A stretch of 44,551 nucleotides of DNA from Syntrophobacter sp. SbD1 (GTDB taxonomy: Bacteria > Desulfobacterota > Syntrophobacteria > Syntrophobacterales > Syntrophobacteraceae). The stretch lies in the NCBI GenBank assembly GCA_900290365.1, contig OMOE01000166.1, forward strand, positions 1-44,551, written 5' to 3'. The notes below the pieces were generated by a model. That model ran no database searches and was not told where the DNA came from. It saw only the letters and a list, made by a program, of their open reading frames with translations. Positions 27,276 to 34,281 of this stretch are shown here, piece by piece (the first letter of the stretch is position 1; every line of letters starts with the position of its first letter). Position numbers and translations under genes: made by a program.

Positions 27276-27405
27276 AGCCTCTCTTCAGGAAAGTCCTTCC
27301 AATATTTCCATTCCACTATCCCGGTTACCCGTTCGCTTTCAGCCTCTCTTCCGGGAAGTCCTTCCAATATTTCCATTCCACTATCCCGGTTACCCGTTCG
27401 CTTTC
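27276..27405. repeat. 65-bp tandem duplication
   Basis: Unit 1 is 27276-27340 and unit 2 is 27341-27405; they differ at two positions. The duplication lies within the nucleotidyltransferase gene and breaks its frame. Confidence 0.93.
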
Positions 27406-27872
27406 CATCTCGATCATGCCGTACTGTGCCCTGTCCTTGCTTTCGAACGCAAGGAGCCCCAGGTCATAGCGTTCCAGCAGGTCAAGAAGTCTGCAATAAG
27501 TAGCCGAACGGATGAGAGGGACATCTCCCATGGTGATGATCACCCGGTCGGCATCGGCAGAGGCGATAAAGGAGCGCGCCGCGAGCAGGGCGCCCCCTGT
27601 GCCGTTGGTAACCGGCTGGTCAATATAGGATATCCCCCGGCCCCGGGTGACGCGGCGCACCTCTTCTGCGTGATAGTTGACCACGATTGCCCTGGGGCCG
27701 GCCGGCAGATTGTCAAGGACTTCCATGATAAGGGGACGGGAACCCTCGTATAATGATTTCCCCGCAATCAGAGGCAGCAGTGTCTTGTTGCCTGCATACC
27801 CTTTCATTCGGCTGCCTCGTCCCGCGGCGAATATGATGCTCAAAACTGCGCTCATTTCTCCTCGCTTCAATT

Positions 27873-28949
27873 TTACCTGTCTATCAATTCCGGTGGGCTG
27901 TTGCGAGTCGCCTCAGCGGCCTTTTTCTTAAGCTCGTAATAGTGGGCAACAGCATTGCGATGCTCCTCGACGGTGACCGAAAAGTGGTGAGTACCGTCAT
28001 TGTTGCTTACAAAGTACAGGAATGGGACCTTGTCGGGATAAAGGGCCGCCCTTATGGATTTTGCCCCCGGGCTGCAAATCGGTCCGGGCGGCAGTCCTTT
28101 GATGCGGTACGTATTATAGGGACTTCCTCTGCTCAGATGAGCGGCCGTAACCGGTCCGGAAAATCCCGGGATGTCGTAGACCGCCGTTGGGTCGCTCTGA
28201 AGCGGCATGTTGATCTTTAAACGGTTATAGAACACGCCGGAAATTATTGGACGCTCTGAATCCACTGCGGCCTCCTTTTCTATGATGGAAGCCAGGATCA
28301 CGATTTGATGCAGGGACAGACCGAGTTCTTTGCCGCGTTGCCGCCATTCAGCGGGCAGGCGTTGCCAGAACCGTTTGACCATCGTCGTTGCGATATATGT
28401 GCTCGATACAGGCTTCTTGAATAGATAGGTGTCTGGGAAAAGATAACCCTCCAGCCCATTTGCATTAATTTCAAGCGATCTTGCAAGTTCGGCGTTTTCG
28501 GCGATCCGGATAATTTCATCCTGCGACGCGAGATCCTTCTGATCGAGAATCCTGGCCACATCCCATAAGGTAGAACCCTCGGGGAGGGTAACCGTATGGA
28601 TTACCACCTTTCCATTTACAAGCTGATCGAGCACCTGTTGCGGGCCGTAAAGAGTCGAAAAAGCGTATTCGCCGGCTTGCAGCCGGTGAAGGGAATTCTC
28701 GAACCAGCACAGCAGGTAGAACGTGCGCGCATCACGGATGACTCCCTCGGATTCGAGCAGCCTGGCTACTGGCCAGGCGCCGGTTTTGGGAGGAATGAAA
28801 AACTGCCTCTTCTCCAGAGACGGTTTCGCCGGGAGGTGTAAAAAGAGCCAAAAATGGAAAGAACCCAGTACTGCCGCAACTGTGGTAAGACACGAAATGA
28901 CGACAAGAAATCCGAAAACTGCCATGCAAAACTTCTTCAGCAGAGACAT
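27873..28949 (-). CDS. mltG: Endolytic murein transglycosylase
   Basis: This 358-residue protein is MltG (YceG-like), a membrane-anchored lytic transglycosylase that cleaves nascent peptidoglycan strands. It has one N-terminal membrane span (FCMAVFGFLVVISCLTTVAA), a LysM-like region, then GLEGYLFPDTYLF near residue 169. The catalytic-site block ASIIEKEAAVDSERP with its Glu lies near 217, and LPPGPICSPGAKSIRAAL near 290. GGAGGT lies just upstream of ATG 28949. It leads a - strand operon that continues with nucleotide-sugar genes. Its length is normal. Confidence 0.93.
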   Translation of the reverse strand: MSLLKKFCMAVFGFLVVISCLTTVAAVLGSFHFWLFLHLPAKPSLEKRQFFIPPKTGAWPVARLLESEGVIRDARTFYLLCWFENSLHRLQAGEYAFSTLYGPQQVLDQLVNGKVVIHTVTLPEGSTLWDVARILDQKDLASQDEIIRIAENAELARSLEINANGLEGYLFPDTYLFKKPVSSTYIATTMVKRFWQRLPAEWRQRGKELGLSLHQIVILASIIEKEAAVDSERPIISGVFYNRLKINMPLQSDPTAVYDIPGFSGPVTAAHLSRGSPYNTYRIKGLPPGPICSPGAKSIRAALYPDKVPFLYFVSNNDGTHHFSVTVEEHRNAVAHYYELKKKAAEATRNSPPELIDR

Positions 28950-29103
28950 CCTAACCTCCGGCGTTGGATCTCATTTAACACAGGAGCCCAGGATTTGGCA
29001 ATCCGGCCCTTCCATTCCGGGGGCCGCAAAAACGTTCAGGAAGCGAACGTGCAACATTTTTCACGCGAAGCCAGGCTAAGGCCGTCTTCCGAGGAGGAAA
29101 ATT

Positions 29104-29211
29104 TTTCACGCGAAGCCGCGAAGGGAAAGCTTATTTTCCGCTCGGTCAACAGTACAGTTTGCAGTGTTTCTTTCATTTAGCTTTATTCTTTCTTCGCGCC
29201 TTCGCGTGAAA
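29104..29211. repeat. Inverted repeat, CACGCGAAG family
   Basis: The left arm 29104-29123 and the right arm 29192-29211 are reverse complements at 19 of 20 positions, separated by 68 nt. A further half copy (TTTTTCACGCGAAGCC) lies at about 29058-29073. A related pair sits at 39426-39535. Confidence 0.8.
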
Positions 29212-29328
29212 CATTCCATTGTAAAAAGCTCTGGCCATGGTATATTTGATGGTTCGTTGGAATGTATTTTTACGGCCTGATCTATCCAAACGGTTCGCCG
29301 CAGGCGGACGGGCCTTGAGTTGATTTCC

Positions 29329-29345
29329 AACCCTTTGAAAGGGTT
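29329..29345. promoter_or_regulatory. 17-nt palindrome over the purM ribosome site
   Basis: AACCCTTT (29329-29336) and AAAGGGTT (29338-29345) are perfect inverted halves around one G. The right half contains the AAAGGG that would serve purM, so a hairpin could mask the ribosome site. This could equally be chance. Confidence 0.3.
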
Positions 29346-29354
29346 CGTATTCTC

Positions 29355-30401
29355 ATGACCGGAGATCTCTACAGGGAGGCTGGAGTTGACCTCGACAAGG
29401 CAAACGAACTTGTTCGGCGCATAAGGCCGATAGTTCGTACGACTTATCGCGGAGGGGTCATAACCGATATTGGCGGTTTTGGGGGGCTATTTTCCCTCAA
29501 TCTTCAGGATGTGAAAAACCCGGTGCTGGTTTCTTCCACAGATGGAGTGGGGACTAAACTCAAAATTGCGTTCATGTCCCAAAAACACGACACTGTTGGA
29601 ATAGACCTTGTGGCAATGTGTGTCAACGATATCGTGGTTCAGGGCGCAAGGCCGCTTTTTTTCCTTGATTACCTCGCCATGGGGCGCATAGATCTCACTC
29701 TGGTCGAACAGCTTGTTACAGGGATCGCTGCCGGATGTAAAGTGGCAGGCTGTTCCCTGATCGGTGGAGAAACGGCGGAAATGCCCGATTTTTACCGGGA
29801 AAATGAATACGATATGGCCGGTTTCTCAGTCGGCCTCGTTGACAACTCTCAGATAATCGACGGTTCGACCATCCGGGTCGGGCATCGCATTATCGGATTG
29901 CCCTCCAGTGGTTTGCACTCGAACGGATATAGCCTTGCCCGGCGCATTATTTTCGACAAGCTGGGGTTAAAGCTCGACAGCTTCGTCCCTGAGCTAAACC
30001 GAACTGTCGCGGAGGAACTCCTGGAACCCACAACCATCTACGTCGATCCGGTCCTGCATCTTCTGCGCAAGTATCATGTTCATGGGATGGCTCACATAAC
30101 AGGGGGCGGTCTCTACGATAATATTGAAAGAATTCTTCCCGGCGCCTGCAAGGCGCTCATACGGGAGGAGTCCTGGAAAGTGCCTCCCGTCTTCGACTTC
30201 CTTCGCGAAAAGGGCAATGTCCCGCCGGAGGAAATGAATCACGTATTCAATAACGGAATTGGTTTTGTGGTGGTAGTTGAACCTTCCGAAGCCGATGACA
30301 TAGTGAGTTTTCTTGGTGCAATGCTTCAGGGAGTTCATATAATAGGAGACATTGTGCCCAGGGAACCCAACGCCGGGGCTGTCGAGATAGTGAGTCCCTG
30401 A
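29355..30401 (+). CDS. purM: Phosphoribosylformylglycinamidine cyclo-ligase
   Basis: This 348-residue enzyme closes the imidazole ring to give AIR in purine synthesis. Diagnostic blocks are YREAGVDLDKANELVRRI at the N-terminus, VSSTDGVGTKLKIAF near residue 60, DLVAMCVNDIVVQGARPLFF near 85, and GGETAEMPDFY near 140. AHITGGGLYDNIERILP lies near 245. Length and motif order are normal. ATG 29355 is preceded by AAAGGG about 10 nt upstream. No purine-operon partner is adjacent; rpmB follows 140 nt later. Confidence 0.96.
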   Translation: MTGDLYREAGVDLDKANELVRRIRPIVRTTYRGGVITDIGGFGGLFSLNLQDVKNPVLVSSTDGVGTKLKIAFMSQKHDTVGIDLVAMCVNDIVVQGARPLFFLDYLAMGRIDLTLVEQLVTGIAAGCKVAGCSLIGGETAEMPDFYRENEYDMAGFSVGLVDNSQIIDGSTIRVGHRIIGLPSSGLHSNGYSLARRIIFDKLGLKLDSFVPELNRTVAEELLEPTTIYVDPVLHLLRKYHVHGMAHITGGGLYDNIERILPGACKALIREESWKVPPVFDFLREKGNVPPEEMNHVFNNGIGFVVVVEPSEADDIVSFLGAMLQGVHIIGDIVPREPNAGAVEIVSP

Positions 30402-30490
30402 TGTTAATATCGTTGTTATTCCCGATATAGTCTGATATATAAAAATTTTGACCATCAGGAGCGTTTTTATTCTCCCCGTTCATATCATCA

Positions 30491-30526
30491 CCCTTTTCCC
30501 TCGGGAGAGGTCAGGGGTGAGGGCGA
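30491..30526. repeat. CCCTCGGGAGAGG-type dispersed palindrome
   Basis: The purM-rpmB gap contains CCCTTTTCCCTCGGGAGAGG followed by TCAGGGGTGAGGGC, a palindromic pattern that recurs in intergenic regions of many bacteria. It may form a hairpin ahead of rpmB. Confidence 0.5.
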
Positions 30527-30541
30527 AAGGATTCCGGAACA

Positions 30542-30733
30542 ATGAGCAGAGTATGTGAATTCTGCGGCAAGACCCCTCATGTGGGCAACAATGTCAGCCA
30601 CGCAAACAACAAGACCAAACGTCTGTGGTATCCCAATCTCCAGTCGGTGCGCCACGTCAATCGGGACGGCAGCGTCAAACGGGTGCGGGCCTGCACGCGC
30701 TGTATCCGCTCCGGGTTTGTTGTGAAGCCATAA
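30542..30733 (+). CDS. rpmB: Ribosomal protein bL28
   Basis: This 63-residue protein is large-subunit protein bL28. It begins [20 protein letters not shown] and ends with [16 protein letters not shown]. Two CxxC pairs (CEFC and CTRC) mark the zinc-binding form of this protein. The family pattern with [14 protein letters not shown] is intact. It stands alone between purM and ubiE. Confidence 0.96.
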   Translation: MSRVCEFCGKTPHVGNNVSHANNKTKRLWYPNLQSVRHVNRDGSVKRVRACTRCIRSGFVVKP

Positions 30734-30761
30734 TAGCCAGTTAATCCCTCTTGGTTGCGAA

Positions 30762-31532
30762 ATGTCTCGATCATCGATAACCGGTCCCGAAAAGACGACC
30801 CATTTTGGATATCTGACTATTCCTGAGAAGGAAAAAGTGGAATGGGTCCGCAGGCATTTCAATAGCGTTGCCCGCAAATACGATTATATGAATACCCTGT
30901 TGAGCTTGGGCATCCATTACCAATGGAAGCGGATGGCCGTGAGGATGATGAATCTTCGTCGCGGGGACCTTGTGCTCGACGTATGCGGCGGGACGGGAGA
31001 TCTTTCGCGGATGGCGGTCGAGCGGGTGGCGCCATCGGGAAGCGTAGTGCTCTATGACATCAACTGGGAGATGATGGCGGCCGGGAGGTCAAAGACCTCA
31101 TCTTCGCCTCACTCCGGGCTGGTTCGCTTCGTGCAAGGCGATGCTGAGAAAATAACTTTCCCTGACAATACCTTCAATGCCGCTATGGTTGGCTTCGGGA
31201 TCAGAAATCTCACTCATTTTGAAAGAGGCTTCAGGGAAATGCACCGCGTCCTCAAAACCGGTGGGATTTTCATGTGCCTCGAATTTTCCGAACCGGTAAC
31301 ACCCTGGTTTCGCCGCCTCTACGATTTTTATTCTTTTTACATAATGCCGCTGGCAGGAAAGATCCTTGCCAACTGCCAGCCTGCCTACAGCTACCTTCCG
31401 GAGTCGATACGGATGTTTCCCAACCCCGACGAACTCAAAGCGATTCTTGAGCGGATAGGGTTTGGAGATGTTAGACACAAGAGGCTGACCGACGGGATTG
31501 CGGTCGTGCACTTGGGAAGAAAAATGGACTGA
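30762..31532 (+). CDS. ubiE: Demethylmenaquinone/ubiquinone methyltransferase
   Basis: This 256-residue class I methyltransferase is UbiE/MenG-like and performs the last methylation of menaquinone. Signature blocks are FNSVARKYDYMNTLLSLG near residue 35, LDVCGGTGDLSRMAVE near 71, FGIRNLTHFERGFREMHRVL near 144, and the C-terminal FYIMPLAGKI with YSYLPESIRMFP. Presence of this gene suits an anaerobic respiratory lineage using menaquinone. A second methyltransferase follows after 4 nt, so the two are likely coupled. Confidence 0.93.
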   Translation: MSRSSITGPEKTTHFGYLTIPEKEKVEWVRRHFNSVARKYDYMNTLLSLGIHYQWKRMAVRMMNLRRGDLVLDVCGGTGDLSRMAVERVAPSGSVVLYDINWEMMAAGRSKTSSSPHSGLVRFVQGDAEKITFPDNTFNAAMVGFGIRNLTHFERGFREMHRVLKTGGIFMCLEFSEPVTPWFRRLYDFYSFYIMPLAGKILANCQPAYSYLPESIRMFPNPDELKAILERIGFGDVRHKRLTDGIAVVHLGRKMD

Positions 31533-31536
31533 GACG

Positions 31537-32187
31537 ATGAAGCTCAACTGGGCGGAGCTGCTGGTCGTCAATAACCCTTCCAGGGTTTTCCAGCAGAAAC
31601 TTGAAATTGGCTGGATGAAAAGACATGCGAAGCTTCCTCCCGGCGGGTATTGCCTTGAAATAGGGTGCGGACGGGGAGCCGGAGCAGCGATAGTTGAAAG
31701 TCAATTTTCTCCGGGATTCCTTTGCGCTATGGACCTCGATCCTTCAATGATTCGGCGCGCTTTTGGCTATCTCGATCCAGGTGAGCTGCAAAATATCTCA
31801 TTTTGTGTGGCCGATGCATTCAATTTACCTCATGCGGACGGCGCCTTTGATGCGGTGTTCGGCTTTGGGGTCCTTCACCATATTCCGGACTGGCAGGGAG
31901 CGCTTGATGAAATTGGGCGCGTGCTCAAACCCGGCGGGATTTACTTCCTCGAAGAACTCTATCCCTCACTTTATCAGAACTTCATAACCAGGCACATACT
32001 GTTGCATCCCACTGAAAATCGCTTCGATGGCAGGGAACTCCGGGAAGCGCTTTACAAGGCGGATTTTTCGGTGCAGGCTGCACTGGAGTTGAAGCTGGCA
32101 GGAATTCTGGCGGTCCTCAAAAAGGCCGATGTTCCGTCAGGACACCCAAAAACAATGCAAAGGCGGGCCAATCACCCCCTTTTCTAA
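31537..32187 (+). CDS. Class I SAM-dependent methyltransferase
   Basis: This 216-residue protein has the SAM-binding block CLEIGCGRGAGAAIVESQF near residue 38, the acidic CAMDLDPSMIRRAF, then VADAFNLPHADGAFDAVFGF and GVLHHIPDWQGALDEIGRVL. It methylates an unknown substrate. ATG 31537 is chosen over an upstream in-frame ATG at 31498 because the latter would overlap ubiE by 35 nt and add non-family residues. It lies 4 nt after ubiE and may act in quinone or lipid metabolism, but nothing in the sequence settles that. Confidence 0.85.
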   Translation: MKLNWAELLVVNNPSRVFQQKLEIGWMKRHAKLPPGGYCLEIGCGRGAGAAIVESQFSPGFLCAMDLDPSMIRRAFGYLDPGELQNISFCVADAFNLPHADGAFDAVFGFGVLHHIPDWQGALDEIGRVLKPGGIYFLEELYPSLYQNFITRHILLHPTENRFDGRELREALYKADFSVQAALELKLAGILAVLKKADVPSGHPKTMQRRANHPLF

Positions 32188-32236
32188 AGCCCGTCTCTGA
32201 CTCCGGTTCGTAAGGGGGGAAGAGGGATTTTATCCT

Positions 32237-32280
32237 GCCGCCGCCATAGGCAGAGGCGAACCCGGCCGGCGGTCCCACCG
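32237..32280. repeat. 44-bp dispersed element, copy B (adjacent to the DUF1573 gene)
   Basis: This is the second copy of the element at 26960-27003, in the same orientation, ending 2-3 nt before the AAGGAGG ribosome site of the DUF1573 gene. Its position suggests that it contributes to the leader of that gene. Confidence 0.8.
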
Positions 32281-32298
32281 ACTAAGGAGGGTCCTGTT

Positions 32299-32718
32299 AT
32301 GAGAATAACAAGCCTTGTTTTTGTATTCTGTTTTGCCCTTGGCCTTTCAAACGGTCCGCCGGTGTTTGCCCAGGGCTCTGCTGCGGAGAGTCCGGGTTTA
32401 GAGTCTCCAAAGGGACCTCTGGCTGAGATGCCGGAAAAAATCTATGATTTTGGAGATTTGAGCCAAGGGAAGGAATACCTCCACAATTTTGTTGTCAAGA
32501 ATATCGGAGACGCCCCCCTGGAGATAAAGAAAGTGATAAAGATCTGAGGGACCGAAGTTGGTCGGTTCGACCACACGATTGCTCCGGGCGGTGAGACAAA
32601 AATTCCGGTTAGCCTTAACCCTGAAGCCTGTAAAGACGGCGCCAAAAAATCTGTGCTTGTTTTGACAAATGACAAGAATAACTATTTCGTATTGAGTGTC
32701 ATGGGACGTTCAAAATGA
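32299..32718 (+). CDS. Secreted DUF1573 protein with in-frame TGA, probable selenoprotein
   Basis: This gene encodes 139 residues if the TGA at 32545-32547 (residue 83) is read as selenocysteine. ATG 32299 follows a strong AAGGAGG. A signal peptide (ITSLVFVFCFALGLSN, cleavage near VFA-QG) precedes a DUF1573 domain: IYDFGDLSQGKEYLHNFVVK, NIGDAPLEIKKVIKI, then the TGA, then GTEVGRFDHTIAPGGETKIP and SVLVLTNDKNNYFVLSVMG. The family normally has a KTSCGCTV-like motif here, and the TGA falls on the first Cys. The frame stays open for 56 more codons to a TGA at 32716. A hairpin of SECIS type follows the TGA. A nonsense mutation is the main alternative. Domain function is unknown, probably a periplasmic redox or structural role. 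Confidence 0.72.
32553..32577 (+). promoter_or_regulatory. Candidate bacterial SECIS hairpin
   Basis: Positions 32559-32564 (TGGTCG) pair with 32568-32573 (CGACCA) around a GTT loop; G57 pairs with C74 across a bulged T58 (all positions 325xx), and C53-G54 pair with C76-G77 below. The apical loop starts 17 nt after the TGA. A bulged U and a GU in the loop are the features SelB reads in the E. coli fdhF element. Confidence 0.55.
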
Positions 32719-34233
32719 GTGGAAGGTGAAGAGTTATTGAAACATTACCGCAAAACCGGCCTTATCCTGTTTTTTGGCCTTACTGTTATAACCGTTTTGT
32801 CCTGCCTTCACACGACTCCTCAGGGTCCATTTGACGCCAGGGACTACACCCGTATTGCTGGAATGAGGGTTGAGTTTCATCCCTGGGAAGCGCTCTTCGA
32901 GCCGCTGGCGTCCCCATTTCTGATCCCGGCGGGGTCTCCGGATTTCCAGGTTTCGTGCGGCATCATGATAGTCTGGGTGTTATTGGCAGCAGCAGCGTGG
33001 GGCATGTTCGCCGAATTTCGCGCCGGGAGGCAAAATAGGTCTTTAAGGATTTGGCCTATTTTGCTTAAAGGAATCCGGAGCGCCCTCGTTACCGGTTCAA
33101 CCCTGATGCTGATCATCTGTTTATTTGTGGCCGGCCGCATCCCGGGTTGGCGGCTTGTCGTTGACGACCCCGATCTGATCGTGGCCGATCTTCACTGCCA
33201 CACCACAAAATCTCCCGACGCCCTGGTGACTTTGAAAACGAACCTCAAGTGGCATGCATCCTGCGGGTATAATGTGGCAGCGCTTACCGAACACAATCAG
33301 CTCTTTGCGCATGAAACTCTGATGGGGGCGGATTCATCTTTCGACCGGCTGCCGGCGTTCATCTCCGGCCTTGAGGCCCATACGGGTCCAAGGACTATGC
33401 TCCTGGGCCTTTGCCGGGACCCGCAGATCCCATTCGAAAAGCAGAAAGTGGATGAATACCCGGATAGATCGGCCTGGTTTTCAAATAAGATCCATGAGGA
33501 ATGCGGAGGGGCCGTAATTGGTCTTACTTTGAAAAGACTGGCGCCGGGCGACATTGCCCGACTGGTTGATGACGGCGTGGACGGATTTGAGATCGCCAAT
33601 TCCGGCCACCCGGAAATGGGGCCTGACCTCCGTAGAGAGGTGCTCGACACCTGCCGCGCCCGAGGCATTCCCCTGGTGGCTTCTACGGACTGGCACGGCT
33701 GGACTGGTATGAGCAGGGCCTGGACGGTTATAAGGGCGCCGGGGTCTTCGGCTCTTTCGCGATCGGAAAGGGCAAATCTGGTCATTCGCAAACTGAGGGA
33801 ACACGACAGTGCGGACATCATTCCCGTGGTCGCCGGATATATGGGAGATGCCTCGCTTGCTCACTCGATTTTCTCGCCAATTGTCGAGACACTGCGGTAT
33901 GCTCAGGAACTTTCGGCTGCCCGGGTTATTTCATGGTGGATCTGGACCTGGGCTATCTTTGCGCTGTGGGTGTTTCTCTACAGGATCGGCATAGCTCCGG
34001 GAGGTTTTCTGCTTGGTTTGCTGACCTGCGCCGTCGGGCTGGGCCTGATTGCGGCCGGTATATCCCTCATTGGACAAGGAATTGTTAGCGCCGCTTCATA
34101 TCCGATCCACTTCGGACTCCTGCCGCTTGGTCTAGGAGCAGGCGTCCTCGGTTATTCAATCTTTAGCCTGGTCACCTTGTTAAGGTTACGGGGCGGCCTT
34201 CGGGGTCACGAGTCACCGCTCAGCGGGTCCTGA
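32719..34233 (+). CDS. Membrane-embedded PHP-domain phosphoesterase
   Basis: This protein of about 504 residues has three hydrophobic spans in the first 140 residues, a PHP (polymerase and histidinol phosphatase) domain in the middle, and about four spans at the C-terminus. The metal-site motifs are DLHCHTTKSPD near residue 157, ALTEHNQLFAHE near 190, SGLEAHTG near 215 and STDWHGWTG near 328. The PHP domain probably hydrolyses a phosphoester, and the spans place it at the membrane. The GTG at 32719 abuts the stop of the DUF1573 gene; TTG 32737 is also possible. No close named family is recognised. It is followed by a GT39 gene, so a lipid-phosphate or glycolipid substrate is an inference. Confidence 0.75.
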   Translation: MEGEELLKHYRKTGLILFFGLTVITVLSCLHTTPQGPFDARDYTRIAGMRVEFHPWEALFEPLASPFLIPAGSPDFQVSCGIMIVWVLLAAAAWGMFAEFRAGRQNRSLRIWPILLKGIRSALVTGSTLMLIICLFVAGRIPGWRLVVDDPDLIVADLHCHTTKSPDALVTLKTNLKWHASCGYNVAALTEHNQLFAHETLMGADSSFDRLPAFISGLEAHTGPRTMLLGLCRDPQIPFEKQKVDEYPDRSAWFSNKIHEECGGAVIGLTLKRLAPGDIARLVDDGVDGFEIANSGHPEMGPDLRREVLDTCRARGIPLVASTDWHGWTGMSRAWTVIRAPGSSALSRSERANLVIRKLREHDSADIIPVVAGYMGDASLAHSIFSPIVETLRYAQELSAARVISWWIWTWAIFALWVFLYRIGIAPGGFLLGLLTCAVGLGLIAAGISLIGQGIVSAASYPIHFGLLPLGLGAGVLGYSIFSLVTLLRLRGGLRGHESPLSGS

Positions 34234-34281
34234 GTCAAGAAACTGAGGCCCGGCGGCCCTCAAACCCTAACGAAGTGAGGC

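Larger units (their letters stand above)
26915..27855 (-). pseudogene. Sugar nucleotidyltransferase (GlmU N-terminal type) broken by a 65-bp tandem duplication
   Basis: From ATG 27855 the protein reads SAVLSIIFAAGRGSRMKGYA, the nucleotide-binding loop of GlmU/MobA-like nucleotidyltransferases, then NGTGGALLAARSFI and VIITMGDVPLIR. Bases 27276-27340 and 27341-27405 are a tandem 65-bp duplication (63 of 65 identical). Because 65 is not a multiple of three the frame breaks after WKYWKDFPEERL and continues in another frame as RLKYCNAGVYAAGKATLL. Removing one copy leaves 876 nt or 292 codons, ending in the ATGA overlap with the methyltransferase. The C-terminus runs through a 44-bp dispersed repeat. 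ATG 27855 lies 17 nt after the mltG stop. Confidence 0.88.
28950..29354. other. Divergent gap between mltG and purM with palindromes
   Basis: This 405-nt gap has no supported gene. It holds CACGCGAAG-type repeats at about 29050 and 29104-29211 (listed separately) and a short palindrome at 29329-29345. Both flanking genes are transcribed outward, so promoters for mltG and purM must lie here, but I cannot place them with confidence. Confidence 0.5.

Noticed and set aside
29290..29312. Third copy of the 44-bp element (TTCGCCGCAGGCGG)
   Set aside because: The shared part is too short and too GC-simple to call a copy.
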